Positions 36,723-47,960 of a DNA stretch of 64,000 nucleotides are shown here, piece by piece. Below the pieces are notes generated by a model. The model had not been told where the DNA came from. It searched no databases and was given only the letters and a program-made list of their open reading frames with translations. Every line of letters starts with the position of its first letter. Positions within the stretch are counted from its first letter, which is position 1. Both the position numbers and the translations under genes were made by a program. Origin of the DNA: Chromobotia macracanthus (Eukaryota; Chordata; Actinopteri; Cypriniformes; Botiidae); the NCBI GenBank assembly GCA_036877525.1, contig JAZGTH010000008.1, positions 12,962,501 to 13,026,500 on the forward strand, read 5' to 3'.

Positions 36723-38739
36723 AGAATCAGCCGTTTCAGTTTCTCAGGACAGCAGGAGGTTTGTAAGTTCTTCACATCTTCACATCTGTGTGAACCATTA
36801 TGAGCGATGTCAGATGTTTGGCTTACCAAATGTTACCTTTAAATGCTGATCTTGTTGGACTGGATTTTACATGCAGACGACTCTGATAAAACACTACAAA
36901 ACTGGAGCAGATTCTCAACACCAAAATTACTGTTTAAAGTAAAAAATGTTATTAATAATAATAATTATTGTTATTATTATTAATAATATTACATTATTCA
37001 TATTGTCTTGAACTACATAGCCAAAACAAAAAAGGTAAACTATGAATGCTTAAATGGTGTGATTTACCAGCCCAACACACAGAATAAAAACTGAGCTTAA
37101 TACTGAATTAGCATCACCTATATTAACACATGACAGATGAATATATTATTCATTTCTTTTAATTATTTGCTATTAGTGTTTCTCCTGCTGTCTGCTGAGA
37201 CGCACATTTCCATCCAGAAAACACAAAACACAAATTCTTCTAAAAACTCAAAGAAAAATCCACAACTCCACTAACCCAGAGAATCACATTCACAGAGGAT
37301 CTACATTCTCTGATGTGGGAGACCTGCAAGAGCAGGAAAACAAAATCTACAGCAATCCCGACAGCACAGACGGGCGCAAACACAGCCAGAGAATCAGAGA
37401 GAGATGCATTTCACACTCACAGTTCAGAGCAAGAAACAAGCTTCTCTTAAAAAACTCCTGAGACTCATTTGTACAGAGTTCAAATATTAAATTGTACATT
37501 TACTTTTTAAAATACTTCCTATATCTTTATTTTCTTTCATCTATAACAAACACTAAGAACTGTGTGTCCAATCACAGTCTACGATATTTCAGCAAAAATT
37601 CATCTGTGACTCACCAACATGAGATTCTCGTGTGTCCCAACATGAGAAACCCACAGTAATACAAAGTTAAAGAAAACCAAATATACTACACTGCATTAAA
37701 TACAGTTATGTGCCATCTGATGTGTAAGATACAGTGTGTGTCGTACGGACATGATGTATGATCACAAAAACCAGCCACAAACATTTCAAAAACTGTAGCT
37801 TCATTACAGCTAATTATTGAAATACTAAAAACATTGAGCAAATGGAAACATTGAGGAAACATTAGCAAATATTCATTTGTTAACAGTCAGGCAGGTTAAA
37901 CAATGATAATGAAACTCCAGCAGTATCTTTGGTCTAAACACCATTCAGAGTAAAAAACAAACGTTTGCAGGGTCAGTGACTTCCTTCTGATTTCTCGACC
38001 TCTTGACTGTGGACTGACCTTATTTACTTCTGTGAGAAACTCTATTGTGTTCTGGAATCTTAAGACAAACGTGAATGAAAAGAGTTTGTGAGAGTCTTAT
38101 AGACTGTGAGACTGCAGACCGCTGAAGACAGACCTGCTGCACTTCATAACTGAGGCGCTTTTTAAACTTAACCATCATCAAACTTCAGTCTTTTTAAACT
38201 CTGTGTCATTTATGGTCTTATTAATGAGGTGATTTTTGGTCGTGCCCTTTGACGTCAGAAACTGCCATACAGGGCAATAAATTATTATGAAGAAATATTT
38301 CAGCAAAGCTGAAATGCAGGAAAATTCCAGACTAAAGAATAGAAGAATATATATAAAAAAGAATATATAAGAATATAAGTGCCATTTTTTCCGTACAGGT
38401 TCTTACATTAATTACCCCAAACGATTTTAAATTTGGAAAATGACCTGAAATTCCTCTAGAAATGTCCTCAAACTATGTGCATAATTCCAGACATCTGGCT
38501 AGTAATGGCACATATTTCACAAGTCTGAAATAAAAACAGCTTTAAGCCATTAGCCTCAGACTCGCTTTGGGTTTGTTCACCTGGAAGCAATGACACTTCA
38601 TTTAGCCAGACTGAATCCCAGCAGTAACTGGTAGAGATGTGTCTGTGTGCTGAATGAGGTTCTTTCTCTGTCGCTCTTGTCTTAACTTCTGAATCATCTC
38701 TGTGGGAGTTTTACTCAGTTTCCATTCAGGACTCTCCGT

Positions 38740-39070
38740 GTCCTCCTCGCTCTTCCAGCTTTTTCTCCGCTCTCACACCGTTCGCTTCATTAAATTCTTC
38801 TCCGACGTGATGGATATGAAAGGGGCTGACGGACACTAAGAGGGGGACGTGTGAGAAAGGCTTCGGGGGAGATGAAAGGGCCCCTGCGGCCCTGGGCCCC
38901 GGTGACCGTCAGCTCGGCTGGACCTGAATAATCTTGAATGGGCCGTCGTTCTTTAACATCTTTTCAGCCTCTTCACTCTGACTGCTTCAACTCTTCATCC
39001 AGCACAATAGCAGAAGCACTAAAACTGTTTTCTCATGCTAATACGCGTGAACTCACTCCCACCAAATGCT
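38740..39070. promoter_or_regulatory. Candidate regulatory block about 1.3 kb from presumed promoter
   Basis: A CpG-bearing, GC-rich segment in AT-rich DNA. It includes ttctccgacgtgatggatat, aggcttcgggggagatgaaa, gggcccctgcggccctgggc, cccggtgaccgtcagctcgg and aatgggccgtcgttctttaa. It may be a proximal enhancer in presumed intron 1. No coding similarity was seen. Confidence 0.33.
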
Positions 39071-40210
39071 TTTTGCTTTTTCCTCCAGGATTTAAATGGG
39101 CCAATTAGAGTTTTTTCATGTTATGGCTCTGAGTTTTTCTTATTTTTCTAGAGAAATGTTTTTTCTCTGAATTCCCATGCAGTGAAACACATCACAACAC
39201 ACACATGCTGTTGTAATGGCTGACACAGATCACTGAAATCTGTTTTGTTTCTCGGACAGTGAACAGAAGAGGAAGAGCCCTTGAGTGTGAAGAGCAAACA
39301 TCAGATCTTTAACTCTCAACAGATTGTGTGGCTGGCTGCATTCATTAGCCTCTGTTTGCATATTGACATTGAAATGTACACTGTTAAACTGTTTATTTAA
39401 GGTAATGTCAATACAAGGTGCCTCTATTTCTAAACAGATAAAGGATCATCTGAAATGAGGTTACGGCACGTAAACCAGGTCTGTGTCATTTCTTTCCTAA
39501 TGCGTATTATCAGAAATAGTGATTTAAACAGAGGTTTGAAATTATGATTTTAATGTACAGCGTAATCTTTGCGCCCAATAAAGATCTCTTATCAACAAAG
39601 GAAAACATTATATTGAATATATATATATATTGATATAATGAACAACTTTTTTAAAAAAAAAAATCAGTGGTCTTAAGTCCTAAATTAAACAAGAAGGTTT
39701 AATACAAAGGCGACTTCTGAACGGTTTGGTGAAGTTGTTTTAATGGGATCACTTCATCCCCCACATGGATCAGATTGCAGCAGAATGTTTGAGATTCCAG
39801 CGTCAGGAGCCGAACAAAGTATCTGATTCTCCATCATCTCCACCTCGCTCACAGAGGACTTCTCCTCCACACGAAACGCATCTTGTGCATCAGAAACCAC
39901 GTCGTACAGACCGTGTGATCCCCTTTACACATAATCCAACAAGACTTCAATACAAAAGCATGCAAAGACTCAATATTTCTCAACATCTCTCACCCTGAAG
40001 TGCGTCTGCTCACTCGACCCAAACGCGCTTCACCGGCTCATCACCAACATCCCGAAGTTTCAGACCTTCACCATCCGTCCACCAAAGCGACGGACAAACT
40101 TCTTCACGCAACTTTCTGGGAAAACATCTCGCAGAAACAAGTTTTGGAGAAGAAATGAAGCGCTGGAGAGTTTGTGTTTGCGGGGAGATCCGCGGGCCGA
40201 TCTGTTTTCA

Positions 40211-40238
40211 ATCTCTCTCTCTCTCTCTCTCTCTCTCC
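40211..40238. repeat. (CT)n microsatellite in promoter candidate
   Basis: Fourteen CT units. On the minus strand this is a GA tract just downstream of the presumed exon 1 donor. Confidence 0.93.
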
Positions 40239-40261
40239 GGATGGGCCGGGCTTCAACTCAC

Positions 40262-40450
40262 CAAAGTTGCATGAAGTTTTTCTACAAGGTCATCCTGGAA
40301 AACGTCTTATGAGAAACCGCATTCTCGTTTATGTCTCTTTATGTCTCACCTGAGACATTTTAATGTGGTTTTAAGAGGTGAGAAAGCGGCCGTATCGACG
40401 CATTGCGTCCCAGATCTTGCCGCATCATTTATCACTTTCAGCTGAATGAT
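40262..40450 (-). other. Candidate gli2 5' non-coding exon 1
   Basis: On the minus strand, catgcaactttg is followed by gtgagttg (exon end 40262), and further upstream atgtctcag is followed by gtgagaca (exon end 40350). Both are near-consensus donors inside the CpG-enriched segment. Either could splice to the acceptor at 30024. The longer version would carry short upstream ORFs, such as atgtctcaggtgagacataa read as a few codons before a stop. The transcription start, and hence the 5' edge, is a guess. Confidence 0.3.
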
Positions 40451-40978
40451 CAACATTTAACTGGATCACGGAAACGGGTCAGAAAACATTCATGGGTTTA
40501 CAGCAGACGAGGAAAATCTATTCATTATTATTATTGTTATTTGTAATGAACAATGAAATGATGCTTCTGTATTAAAGAAAGAAAAAGCTCAGTGAGCTCA
40601 ACTGGAAATCACGTTTGATATCAAAGTGAGAAACACGCTTTAATTGTCTCAAAATTGTCTCAAAAACAACAACATTTGATGGTGTTGGACTGAAATGTGC
40701 TTTAAATGTGTGTCTAAACAGCAGCATCAATTCAGTTTGTCATTGAATATCATTTGATTCACAGCTACAGTATGTTTAACTGGTGTTGCATTTATTTATT
40801 GCTTTATGTATTGCTTTTATTTATTATTTATTGTTTTAAATTCACACAAATCTAGAGAAATCTGCCTGGTTTTAATAGTGAGGAATTTAAATGGTAGTTT
40901 TTGTGCTCTGTGAGGGACGGGCTGGTAACATGTTAATAAAACTGAAGTGTGTGTGTGTTTATATGCAAACATATAAAC

Positions 40979-41001
<23 letters not shown>
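40979..41001. repeat. (AT)n microsatellite
   Basis: About 11 AT units in AT-rich 5' flank. Confidence 0.9.
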
Positions 41002-41011
<10 letters not shown>

Positions 41012-41697
41012 AAACATTATATGAAAACAAGTTTTCAGTGTGTAAGGCACTTACAAATTTTAGCATTGCTTTTCAATGTTGAATTACAAAATCTAGTTCT
41101 AAACTTTTCTAAAATTGTTACGTTTTATATGTTGTAATTTTTAATATCTTGGATGACTTACAGTTTCTTTGTAATCTGTCTGTTTTTGTGTGATTTATTT
41201 TTTATATTGATTCTTTTGATATATATTAATAACATTAATAATAACATTAATAACAGTAATGTTACGTTTTGATAAGAGGCTGTAATAGACTATTTACTGA
41301 GTGACTCCATACAGCGTGACAACATGATGTGATCTGTGATTAAACACATTGTGTATAACTGAATCTTTTCTGGCCTATAACAGTGAAAACAGTTTAATAG
41401 TTCAACTGTTTTTATTATCAAAACTTGGAGGTTTGTGCCTATATAGAAAAAATACTTTAAAATTAAACCCTGAGAAGAAATGACTGAGCCACAGTGTCGC
41501 AGCTGCCTCATCTGTCTTCTGTAAGAACTAAAATATTTAGTGACAGTAACACATTCTTTCAATATGAAGCAGTTCATTTCCTTACAATAAATCTACTAAT
41601 AACAAAAGAAACTTTTCTGGCAATGACTTGTATGAGTTTAAATCCAGCTGACATCACTAATCCACTCAGCGCTGGTCCCCATGTCATATCTTCACTG

Positions 41698-41774
41698 CTC
41701 TCTCTCTTTCTTTCTTTCTCTCTCTCTCTCCCTCTCTCTCTTTCTCTCTCTCTTTCTCTCTGTCTCTCTCTCTT

Positions 41775-41857
<83 letters not shown>

Positions 41858-41911
41858 GTGTCTCTCTCTGTGTCTCTCTCTCTCTCTCTTTTCTCTCTCT
41901 CTCTCTCACAG
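41698..41911. repeat. CT-rich microsatellite block, about 210 bp
   Basis: CT dinucleotides interrupted by TTTC and TGTG. It is open on both strands (Ser-Leu on plus, Arg-Glu on minus) as a by-product. Confidence 0.95.
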
Positions 41912-41994
41912 ACTCTCTCATGTCATCACATGAACATGACCTGAGCTCGTCCATCTCATCACAATTAAACTCAGTTTACAGTCATGTTGTGCGA

Positions 41995-42011
41995 TAGCGC
42001 CATCTGGTGTT
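41995..42011 (-). promoter_or_regulatory. CTCF-like motif
   Basis: On the minus strand acaccagatggcgcta fits the CTCF core (CCASYAGRKGGCRSY) with one mismatch. It lies about 1.5 kb upstream of the presumed gli2 promoter, just after the CT block. Weaker relatives occur at 22676-22694 and 46527-46545. Occupancy is unknown. Confidence 0.35.
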
Positions 42012-42359
42012 TTAAAGGAGCAGGAACGTGATTCTGCTTTTCAATTCTCCATAAGATCTGAGATGATTTCTGAATAGTCAGAATAAAAGTCTGTAATAAT
42101 AAAAAACAGCCTGAACGAGCTTCATTTTTGATGGTTGATTGATGACCAGCTTACTGTTCAACAGAGACAAGCAAACCACCAACACGGTGGTTTTGCTGTT
42201 GCTTGTGTAAAGCAAGCTTATTTTTAATCACTTATTGTTTAATGTTTGCTGGAATGTTTGCAAAGCATCATGGGATGTAAAAATGTTGTGGATTTTTCCC
42301 ATCATAGACGCAATATATTTAAATATATCAGAATCATTTTAGCCTCTTTAAGCAGCTGG

Positions 42360-42660
42360 TCTCTATTTTTCACAGTAACCTTATCTTCTCCACACATGAC
42401 CGATGATCTATGACCTTTAATATCCGCACTTTTCCCTGGACGGCCCCCTCTCTAGCCGTGTGGCTCATAATGAACGCCGCATCCCAGCGCCGACCCTCAT
42501 GACCTCCGGTTTTCATATCTAATTGATTTAGATTCCGTACTGGATCATGGTGATACAATCTCACAGATGATGTTTGGACTGGGGGAGTTACAGAGGGCCG
42601 CACATGTGGGCCTGGAGGATCCGGTCCGGGTTTCTGATGACCTCACATGAGAAATTATGA
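42360..42660. promoter_or_regulatory. Candidate upstream enhancer
   Basis: A compact GC-balanced block. It includes gatgatctatgacctttaat, ctggacggccccctctctag, gaacgccgcatcccagcgcc, atatctaattgatttagatt, ggagttacagagggccgcac and gaggatccggtccgggtttc. A homeodomain core (TAATTG) and retained CpGs sit inside AT-rich flanks. It lies about 2 kb upstream of the presumed promoter. There is no coding similarity. Confidence 0.38.
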
Positions 42661-44404
42661 AGAGGTTTGCAGCATTAATCACTGCAAAATAACTTGATTA
42701 GTGTGGAAGTATTACAGTAAGATCACATCTGTCTCTGAGTCTGAGGTCTTCACACAGTCTGAGGTGTGCTGGAGCTTATGGAATGTTCTAGTAGAGAGAT
42801 GTTGGACTGGAGAGAAGGTCAGATATTCAATGAACTTCCAGGAACATCACAGTGTCAAGATATATTAAGAAATATATAAGAAATATTAAACTATTATATT
42901 AATATGAAATATTGAATGAAATATTATATTAAGAAATATTAAAGCAGGTCCTGGAACAGAGCAGTAACATGTAATGAACACTACATGTAATGGGGACAAC
43001 AGATTTAGGGAGGTTTATAACTTTGTTTCTTTCATTAGTGGTTAACACTGAGGGTTTGAATCTGCCTCTGTCAGTCGAGTCAATGACAGAAGTTTGTCAA
43101 AGTGACAGAAGTGGGTCTTAACTTCTCCCGCACTAACTCTAGCACGACCTAAAGCATATATGTTACATAATGGTTAAGCTAATAACCATTAATAAAACTT
43201 TAAAATATTTACATCAACAAGACAGCGAAGAGAAACAAAGAGTGTGAAGCTGTATCTTTTCAGTGGTTTTACGTGTTAAATGTGGCGGCTTTAATTCAAC
43301 TAACATAATCCTGTACATTTCTACCCAAAACTCTGTTATACACAGTGTAAAATGACTGTACTGGTCACAGTCAGTAGAGACGCATGTTAAGACATTTTAT
43401 TCTTGTGCTCATAGTTGATATTTGTCAGAGCAGACAGCAGTGCTCTCTGTGTCACTGCAGGTCCCTGCGGTGCAGAGAAACCAGGTGAACGAGACGATGA
43501 AAACACAGGAATGAATCTGAAAGTCTTCAGCTGCATTCATCAGTTTGTCACACTTTTAGCTACGGGTCACTAAACTGGAATAGAATGAATATATGAAACT
43601 GTGAATATATGAAACATGATTACTTTTAAACTCTATATTCAGTTTAACTAGTGCAGGGGTATTTACACTTGGTCAGTGGGTTTGGGAAAATAAAGTTTAC
43701 CAGTCAGATCTGAACAACCAGATGCAAAGCTAAAACTTAAATGAAGCAATAACAGAAAACAGCAGAACTTCTCCTGAGAGTGTGGAGGCCAGCAGCAGCA
43801 ATGTTAAAGGAGATGTTGACAGGTTTTGGTTTGGGGCATTAGGGCAAAATGATGGTGCAGAGAGAGAGTGAGCGAGTGAAGCGAGAGACACGCTGGGCTT
43901 TTGGGCAGCACAGTGAGGATTGCTGGGAAATCTTCTGCCCAACTCATTGTTGAGCTTCACGACCCCAGAGAATCTGTCATGGGAAGAAGTTTTACCCCCG
44001 TGATTCCACTCAAGGGCAGTATTGTTCTCTCTTCTGCTTTACCCCACCCCAAAGATGCCCCTCCACCCTCAGAGATGGGCCAACTGGTTCAGATGGTGTA
44101 TTAAACATCAGAATTTATAGGGAATGTCTGTTTACTTACAAGGTGATCATTTCCTGTTGTAAGTTTTTAGGGGATTTTCTTGTAGAGTGCATGAGAAGTT
44201 TTGTGCTTTTGTTTTCTGTCCAAATGTAATGATGGTGAAGTCCTACAGGGGGCGACACAACAACATGAATTTCAGCACAGCTCCTTTAGAAAACACAACT
44301 GTGCAGGTGAAGTTAACAAACAGCACATTTTCATCTTTTGATTTTGAGATGGGTTTGAGTGTTTAACTACAATCCTGAAATCACTCTGAGTGTGTGAAAT
44401 TACA

Positions 44405-44580
44405 GGCTGTGTTCAAAATATAGAACTCGCATAGTGCACAATATATTGAACACCAAATATTGCTTTCTATTTTTTACATACAGTAGTGTGTGATATAGTA
44501 TGCAGTATGCATCATCCTGATATTCCATACATGCATACATACTTTGCACACTGCAGTGTATGATTTGTAATGTGAATCTC
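44405..44580. mobile_element. Possible fish MITE remnant
   Basis: The phrases ggctgtgttcaaaatataga, cgcatagtgcacaatatatt and gatatagtatgcagtatgca resemble a cyprinid non-autonomous element whose ends read GGCTGTGTTCGAAAT. Degenerate, with no clear second terminus. Confidence 0.35.
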
Positions 44581-45028
44581 GAATCAAGTGAATATTATTA
44601 AAAATTTCAATATGATCTCAAATATTTCTTATGATATTTATCCAAAACCAGATCATTTAGTCATATAATCTATTTAATTCTATAGCTTTATTCTCTTAAT
44701 GTTTGTCACCAGTTATCTCCTTCGACATTTTTTACATTCTCTGAAGGAATTTTAGGAGAAACACAATGTAAATGAAACATAACTAAATAATAAACATAAC
44801 ATCAGAGTACTTTTGCTCTGTCTGTTGCTGTTTTAACAGACCTTCAAGATCTCACTTTGGTGTTTCAAACACTTGTTAGCTCATTCTGGGCTCCAGGAGC
44901 ACAAAAGAGTCTTTAAAGATCTTCCTGTCTCTTTACAAGCGCTGATTGTCAGAGGGTGTAAAACTGGCACTTCAAACAGTTTAAACACTGAAGTCCCTGA
45001 CCTGTGTGTGTCTGTAACACCCCTGCAG

Positions 45029-45070
45029 CACAACACACACACACACACACTCACACACACACACACACAA

Positions 45071-45110
<40 letters not shown>

Positions 45111-45223
45111 ACACAATCACACACTCACACACACACACACACTCACACACACACACACACACTCACACACACACACACACTCACACACACACTCACACAC
45201 ACACACTCACACACACACACACA

Positions 45224-45254
<31 letters not shown>

Positions 45255-45507
45255 TCTCTCTCACACACTCACACACTCACACACACACTCACACACACTC
45301 ACACACACACTCACACACACACTCACACACACTCACACACACTCACACACACACTCACACACTCACACACACACTCTCTCTCACACACACTCACACACTC
45401 ACACACACACTCTCTCTCACACACACTCACACACACTCACACACACTCACACACACACTCACACACACACACTCACACACACACACACTCACACACACAC
45501 ACTCTCA
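45029..45507. repeat. Interrupted (CA)n array with CTCA and CTCTCT interruptions
   Basis: Nearly 480 bases of CA repeats punctuated by ctcacac and ctctctctc. Long Thr-His open frames on the plus strand are by-products of the dinucleotide. Confidence 0.97.
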
Positions 45508-45604
45508 CTTTAATATTCCTACAACATCACACGTTCATGATAAGATGGTGAATGAGTTGATGTAAATGTTCAGGAATCATGAGCTGTGTTTACTATCCAG
45601 TATG

Positions 45605-46440
45605 CACTATACACTTTACACTATACACTATACACTTTACACTATACACTATACACTATACACTTTACACTATACACTATACACTTTACACTATACACTT
45701 TACACTATACACTATACACTTTACACTATACACTATACACTATACACTTTACACTATACACTATACACTTTACACTATACACTATACACTATACACTTTA
45801 CACTTTACACTATACACTTTACACTATACACTATACACTATACACTTTACACTATACACTATACACTTTACACTATACACTTTACACTATACACTTTACA
45901 CTATACACTATACACTTTACACTACACTATACACTTTACACTATACACTATACACTTTACACTATACACTTTACACTATACACTATACACTATACACTTT
46001 ACACTATACACTTTACACTATACACTATACACTATACACTTTACACTATACACTTTACACTATACACTATACACTATACACTTTACACTTTACACTATAC
46101 ACTTTACACTATACACTATACACTTTACACTATACACTATACACTATACACTATACACTTTACACTATACACTTTACACTATACACTATACACTTTACAC
46201 TGTACACTATACACTTTACACTATACACTATACACTTTACACTATACACTTTACACTATACACTATACACTATACACTTTACACTATACACTTTACACTA
46301 TACACTATACACTATACACTATACACTTTACACTATACACTTTACACTATACACTATACACTATACACTATACACTTTACACTTTACACTATACACTTTA
46401 CACTATACACTATACACTTTACACTATACACTATACACTA
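45605..46440. repeat. Heptamer satellite ACT(A/T)TAC, about 120 units
   Basis: The whole stretch is tandem 7-mers of two types, actatac (A type, the majority) and actttac (T type). There is one variant, actgtac near 46199, and one 5-base unit (actac, near 45921) that shifts the register. Because 7 is not a multiple of 3 and no plus-strand register contains a stop, all three plus frames stay open for about 290 codons with Leu-Tyr-Thr-(Ile/Leu)-His-(Tyr/Phe)-Thr repeats. The minus strand is closed by TAG/TAA. T units are nearly always isolated. Longer phrases recur, as described in the findings. Confidence 0.97.
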
Positions 46441-47102
46441 GCCATTATTTAAACACAGTATGGAAACATTAATACTCTACATCACAGAGTTGCATGTTTC
46501 ATCATGTGAAATGTGATGATGTTATTGGACGGCAGGCGGCGCTGGAGATGCAGATCCTCATAAAAGAGTTTAATACTGAGCAAGACTTGAACTTGACTGT
46601 TCAAAGTCTAAAATAAAGCAAATGTTTCCAAATAAACATTCTACAAACCTTAATATCCCACAAACTCTCACGTAATGAGATGCCATGAAAATATTAATAT
46701 GTTTTTGAGTGTTATATTTCTTTGCTACTTAAAAAGGAACATTCCAGAACTCTTGTGTGTTAAACATAAGAGAGCGAATGAAAAGCATGAAGAAATTAAA
46801 GCTGTAAAAATGTTGTTATTATCCACAGAGAGAGGAGCTGTTTACTTCACCTGAGAGGAATACAGCGAGCTGATCAAATCACACACTCACACCTTTACTT
46901 ATCTACTGTTTTATACTCTATAACCCTAACTTTTACAACTTAAAAAATGGTGTTTTCTATATTTTAAAGACTTTTAACACATGAGGTTATTTTAAACCTT
47001 GTAAAAGGGAGATTTTGCTGAGATTTGTCAGGTTTTGTTGATTTTGGGAGTAAAAGATTTTTTGTCTCCAATATATGATTAAGCAAGCCAACCCCCTCCC
47101 CC

Positions 47103-47103
<1 letters not shown>

Positions 47104-47196
<93 letters not shown>

Positions 47197-47202
47197 CACA
47201 CA

Positions 47203-47249
<47 letters not shown>
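47104..47249. repeat. (CA)n microsatellite, about 145 bp
   Basis: A long CA run with a short interruption, gtcacacacta, near 47194-47204. Confidence 0.97.
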
Positions 47250-47252
<3 letters not shown>

Positions 47253-47589
47253 ACACAGGCATCACTGTGGCCCTCTATTCTGTAGAAGACCCCTGCAACT
47301 AAACAAATTGACCAGTGACCTTCTTCTCTGGAGTACTAACCCATGACAGGTGAATGATAGCAGAGACCCTCCCAAACCATTACAAATATACCACACTGAT
47401 CCTCAGATACTCCTCTGATACTTTCAAAATCTTAACACTACATTCATGTTTCTGAAATGAAGTGTTGACTGATCAATGCAGATGCTCAGCTGGGAACTGA
47501 ATCTGCAGGTTTATTTCTGTTCATTTTATTGTAAATCTACTTTTCTACATTAGTGGTGTTGCTCTCAGGGTGTGAGTGCTTTAGTGAAG

Positions 47590-47960
47590 TGTTTTCTGAC
47601 ATGAAGGGCCACGACCTCTGACCCCCCCTCATATCTGGGCCCCTCCGCCTGCTGCACTTGAGGGCTACAGCCCCCTCACCTCCCACCTCGTCCCGTCCGA
47701 ACGGGTGTATGATTTATTCACCAGCTCTTGTGACCGGCTTTGTGACCCCCCCAAACCCCCATTGTGTGTTTGGAGAGAGTGGGGGGGGGGTTCGGCCCAT
47801 TAGCCTGAAGGAACATCAGCGCAAATGAACGCCCGTCCGGCAGCCGATGCTGCAATATCTGTGTGTTACACTGACTCACCCGCGCAGCTTTCCTATCAGT
47901 GAGGAAACAGGCCATCTGGAAACAGTCCTGATCAGAACGAAGGACGGCTTTAAAACTTAA
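47590..47960. promoter_or_regulatory. Candidate upstream regulatory block
   Basis: A GC-rich, CpG-bearing block just after the repeat cluster. It includes tctgggcccctccgcctgct, cccacctcgtcccgtccgaa, cgtccggcagccgatgctgc and ctgactcacccgcgcagctt. A run of ten G (47781-47790) interrupts it. It is non-coding and unique-looking. Confidence 0.3.

Larger units (their letters stand above)
30025..40261 (-). other. Presumed gli2 intron 1 (5' non-coding exon to start-codon exon)
   Basis: The acceptor at the start-codon exon requires an upstream exon, and the nearest credible donor plus CpG-rich segment is at about 40.26 kb. Contents are a regulatory-looking block at 31640-31990, a GT/GAGA array (34489-34975), blocks at 36120-36380 and 38740-39070, and a palindromic MITE (36463-36722). 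The rest, for example 32.0-33.4 and 37.0-38.5 kb, is AT-rich with nothing recognised. If exon 1 lies further upstream, this intron is longer. Confidence 0.5.
39990..40480 (-). promoter_or_regulatory. Candidate gli2 promoter / CpG-enriched region
   Basis: CpG density rises over this segment: gacccaaacgcgcttcaccg, gcggggagatccgcgggccg, aagcggccgtatcgacgcat and tgcgtcccagatcttgccgc. It lies upstream of the start-codon exon on the minus strand, whose acceptor demands an upstream non-coding exon. It contains two strong minus-strand donors (see next entry) and a 28-bp CT tract (40211-40238). No clear TATA box was identified, consistent with CpG-type developmental promoters. A transcript 5' end would decide. 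Confidence 0.4.

Noticed and set aside
41494..41997. Ser-Leu and Arg-Glu open frames on both strands
   Set aside because: By-products of the CT tract.
44873..45565. 230-codon Thr-His-rich open frame and its overlaps
   Set aside because: Translation of the CA microsatellite. The non-repeat edges match nothing recognised.
45605..46440. CRISPR-like or other spaced repeat array
   Set aside because: Units abut with no spacers, and the genome is vertebrate.
45566..46472. Three overlapping plus-strand open frames of about 290 codons
   Set aside because: They are the three frames of the stop-free heptamer satellite and have repeat-driven composition (Leu-Tyr-Thr-His). No coding signal.
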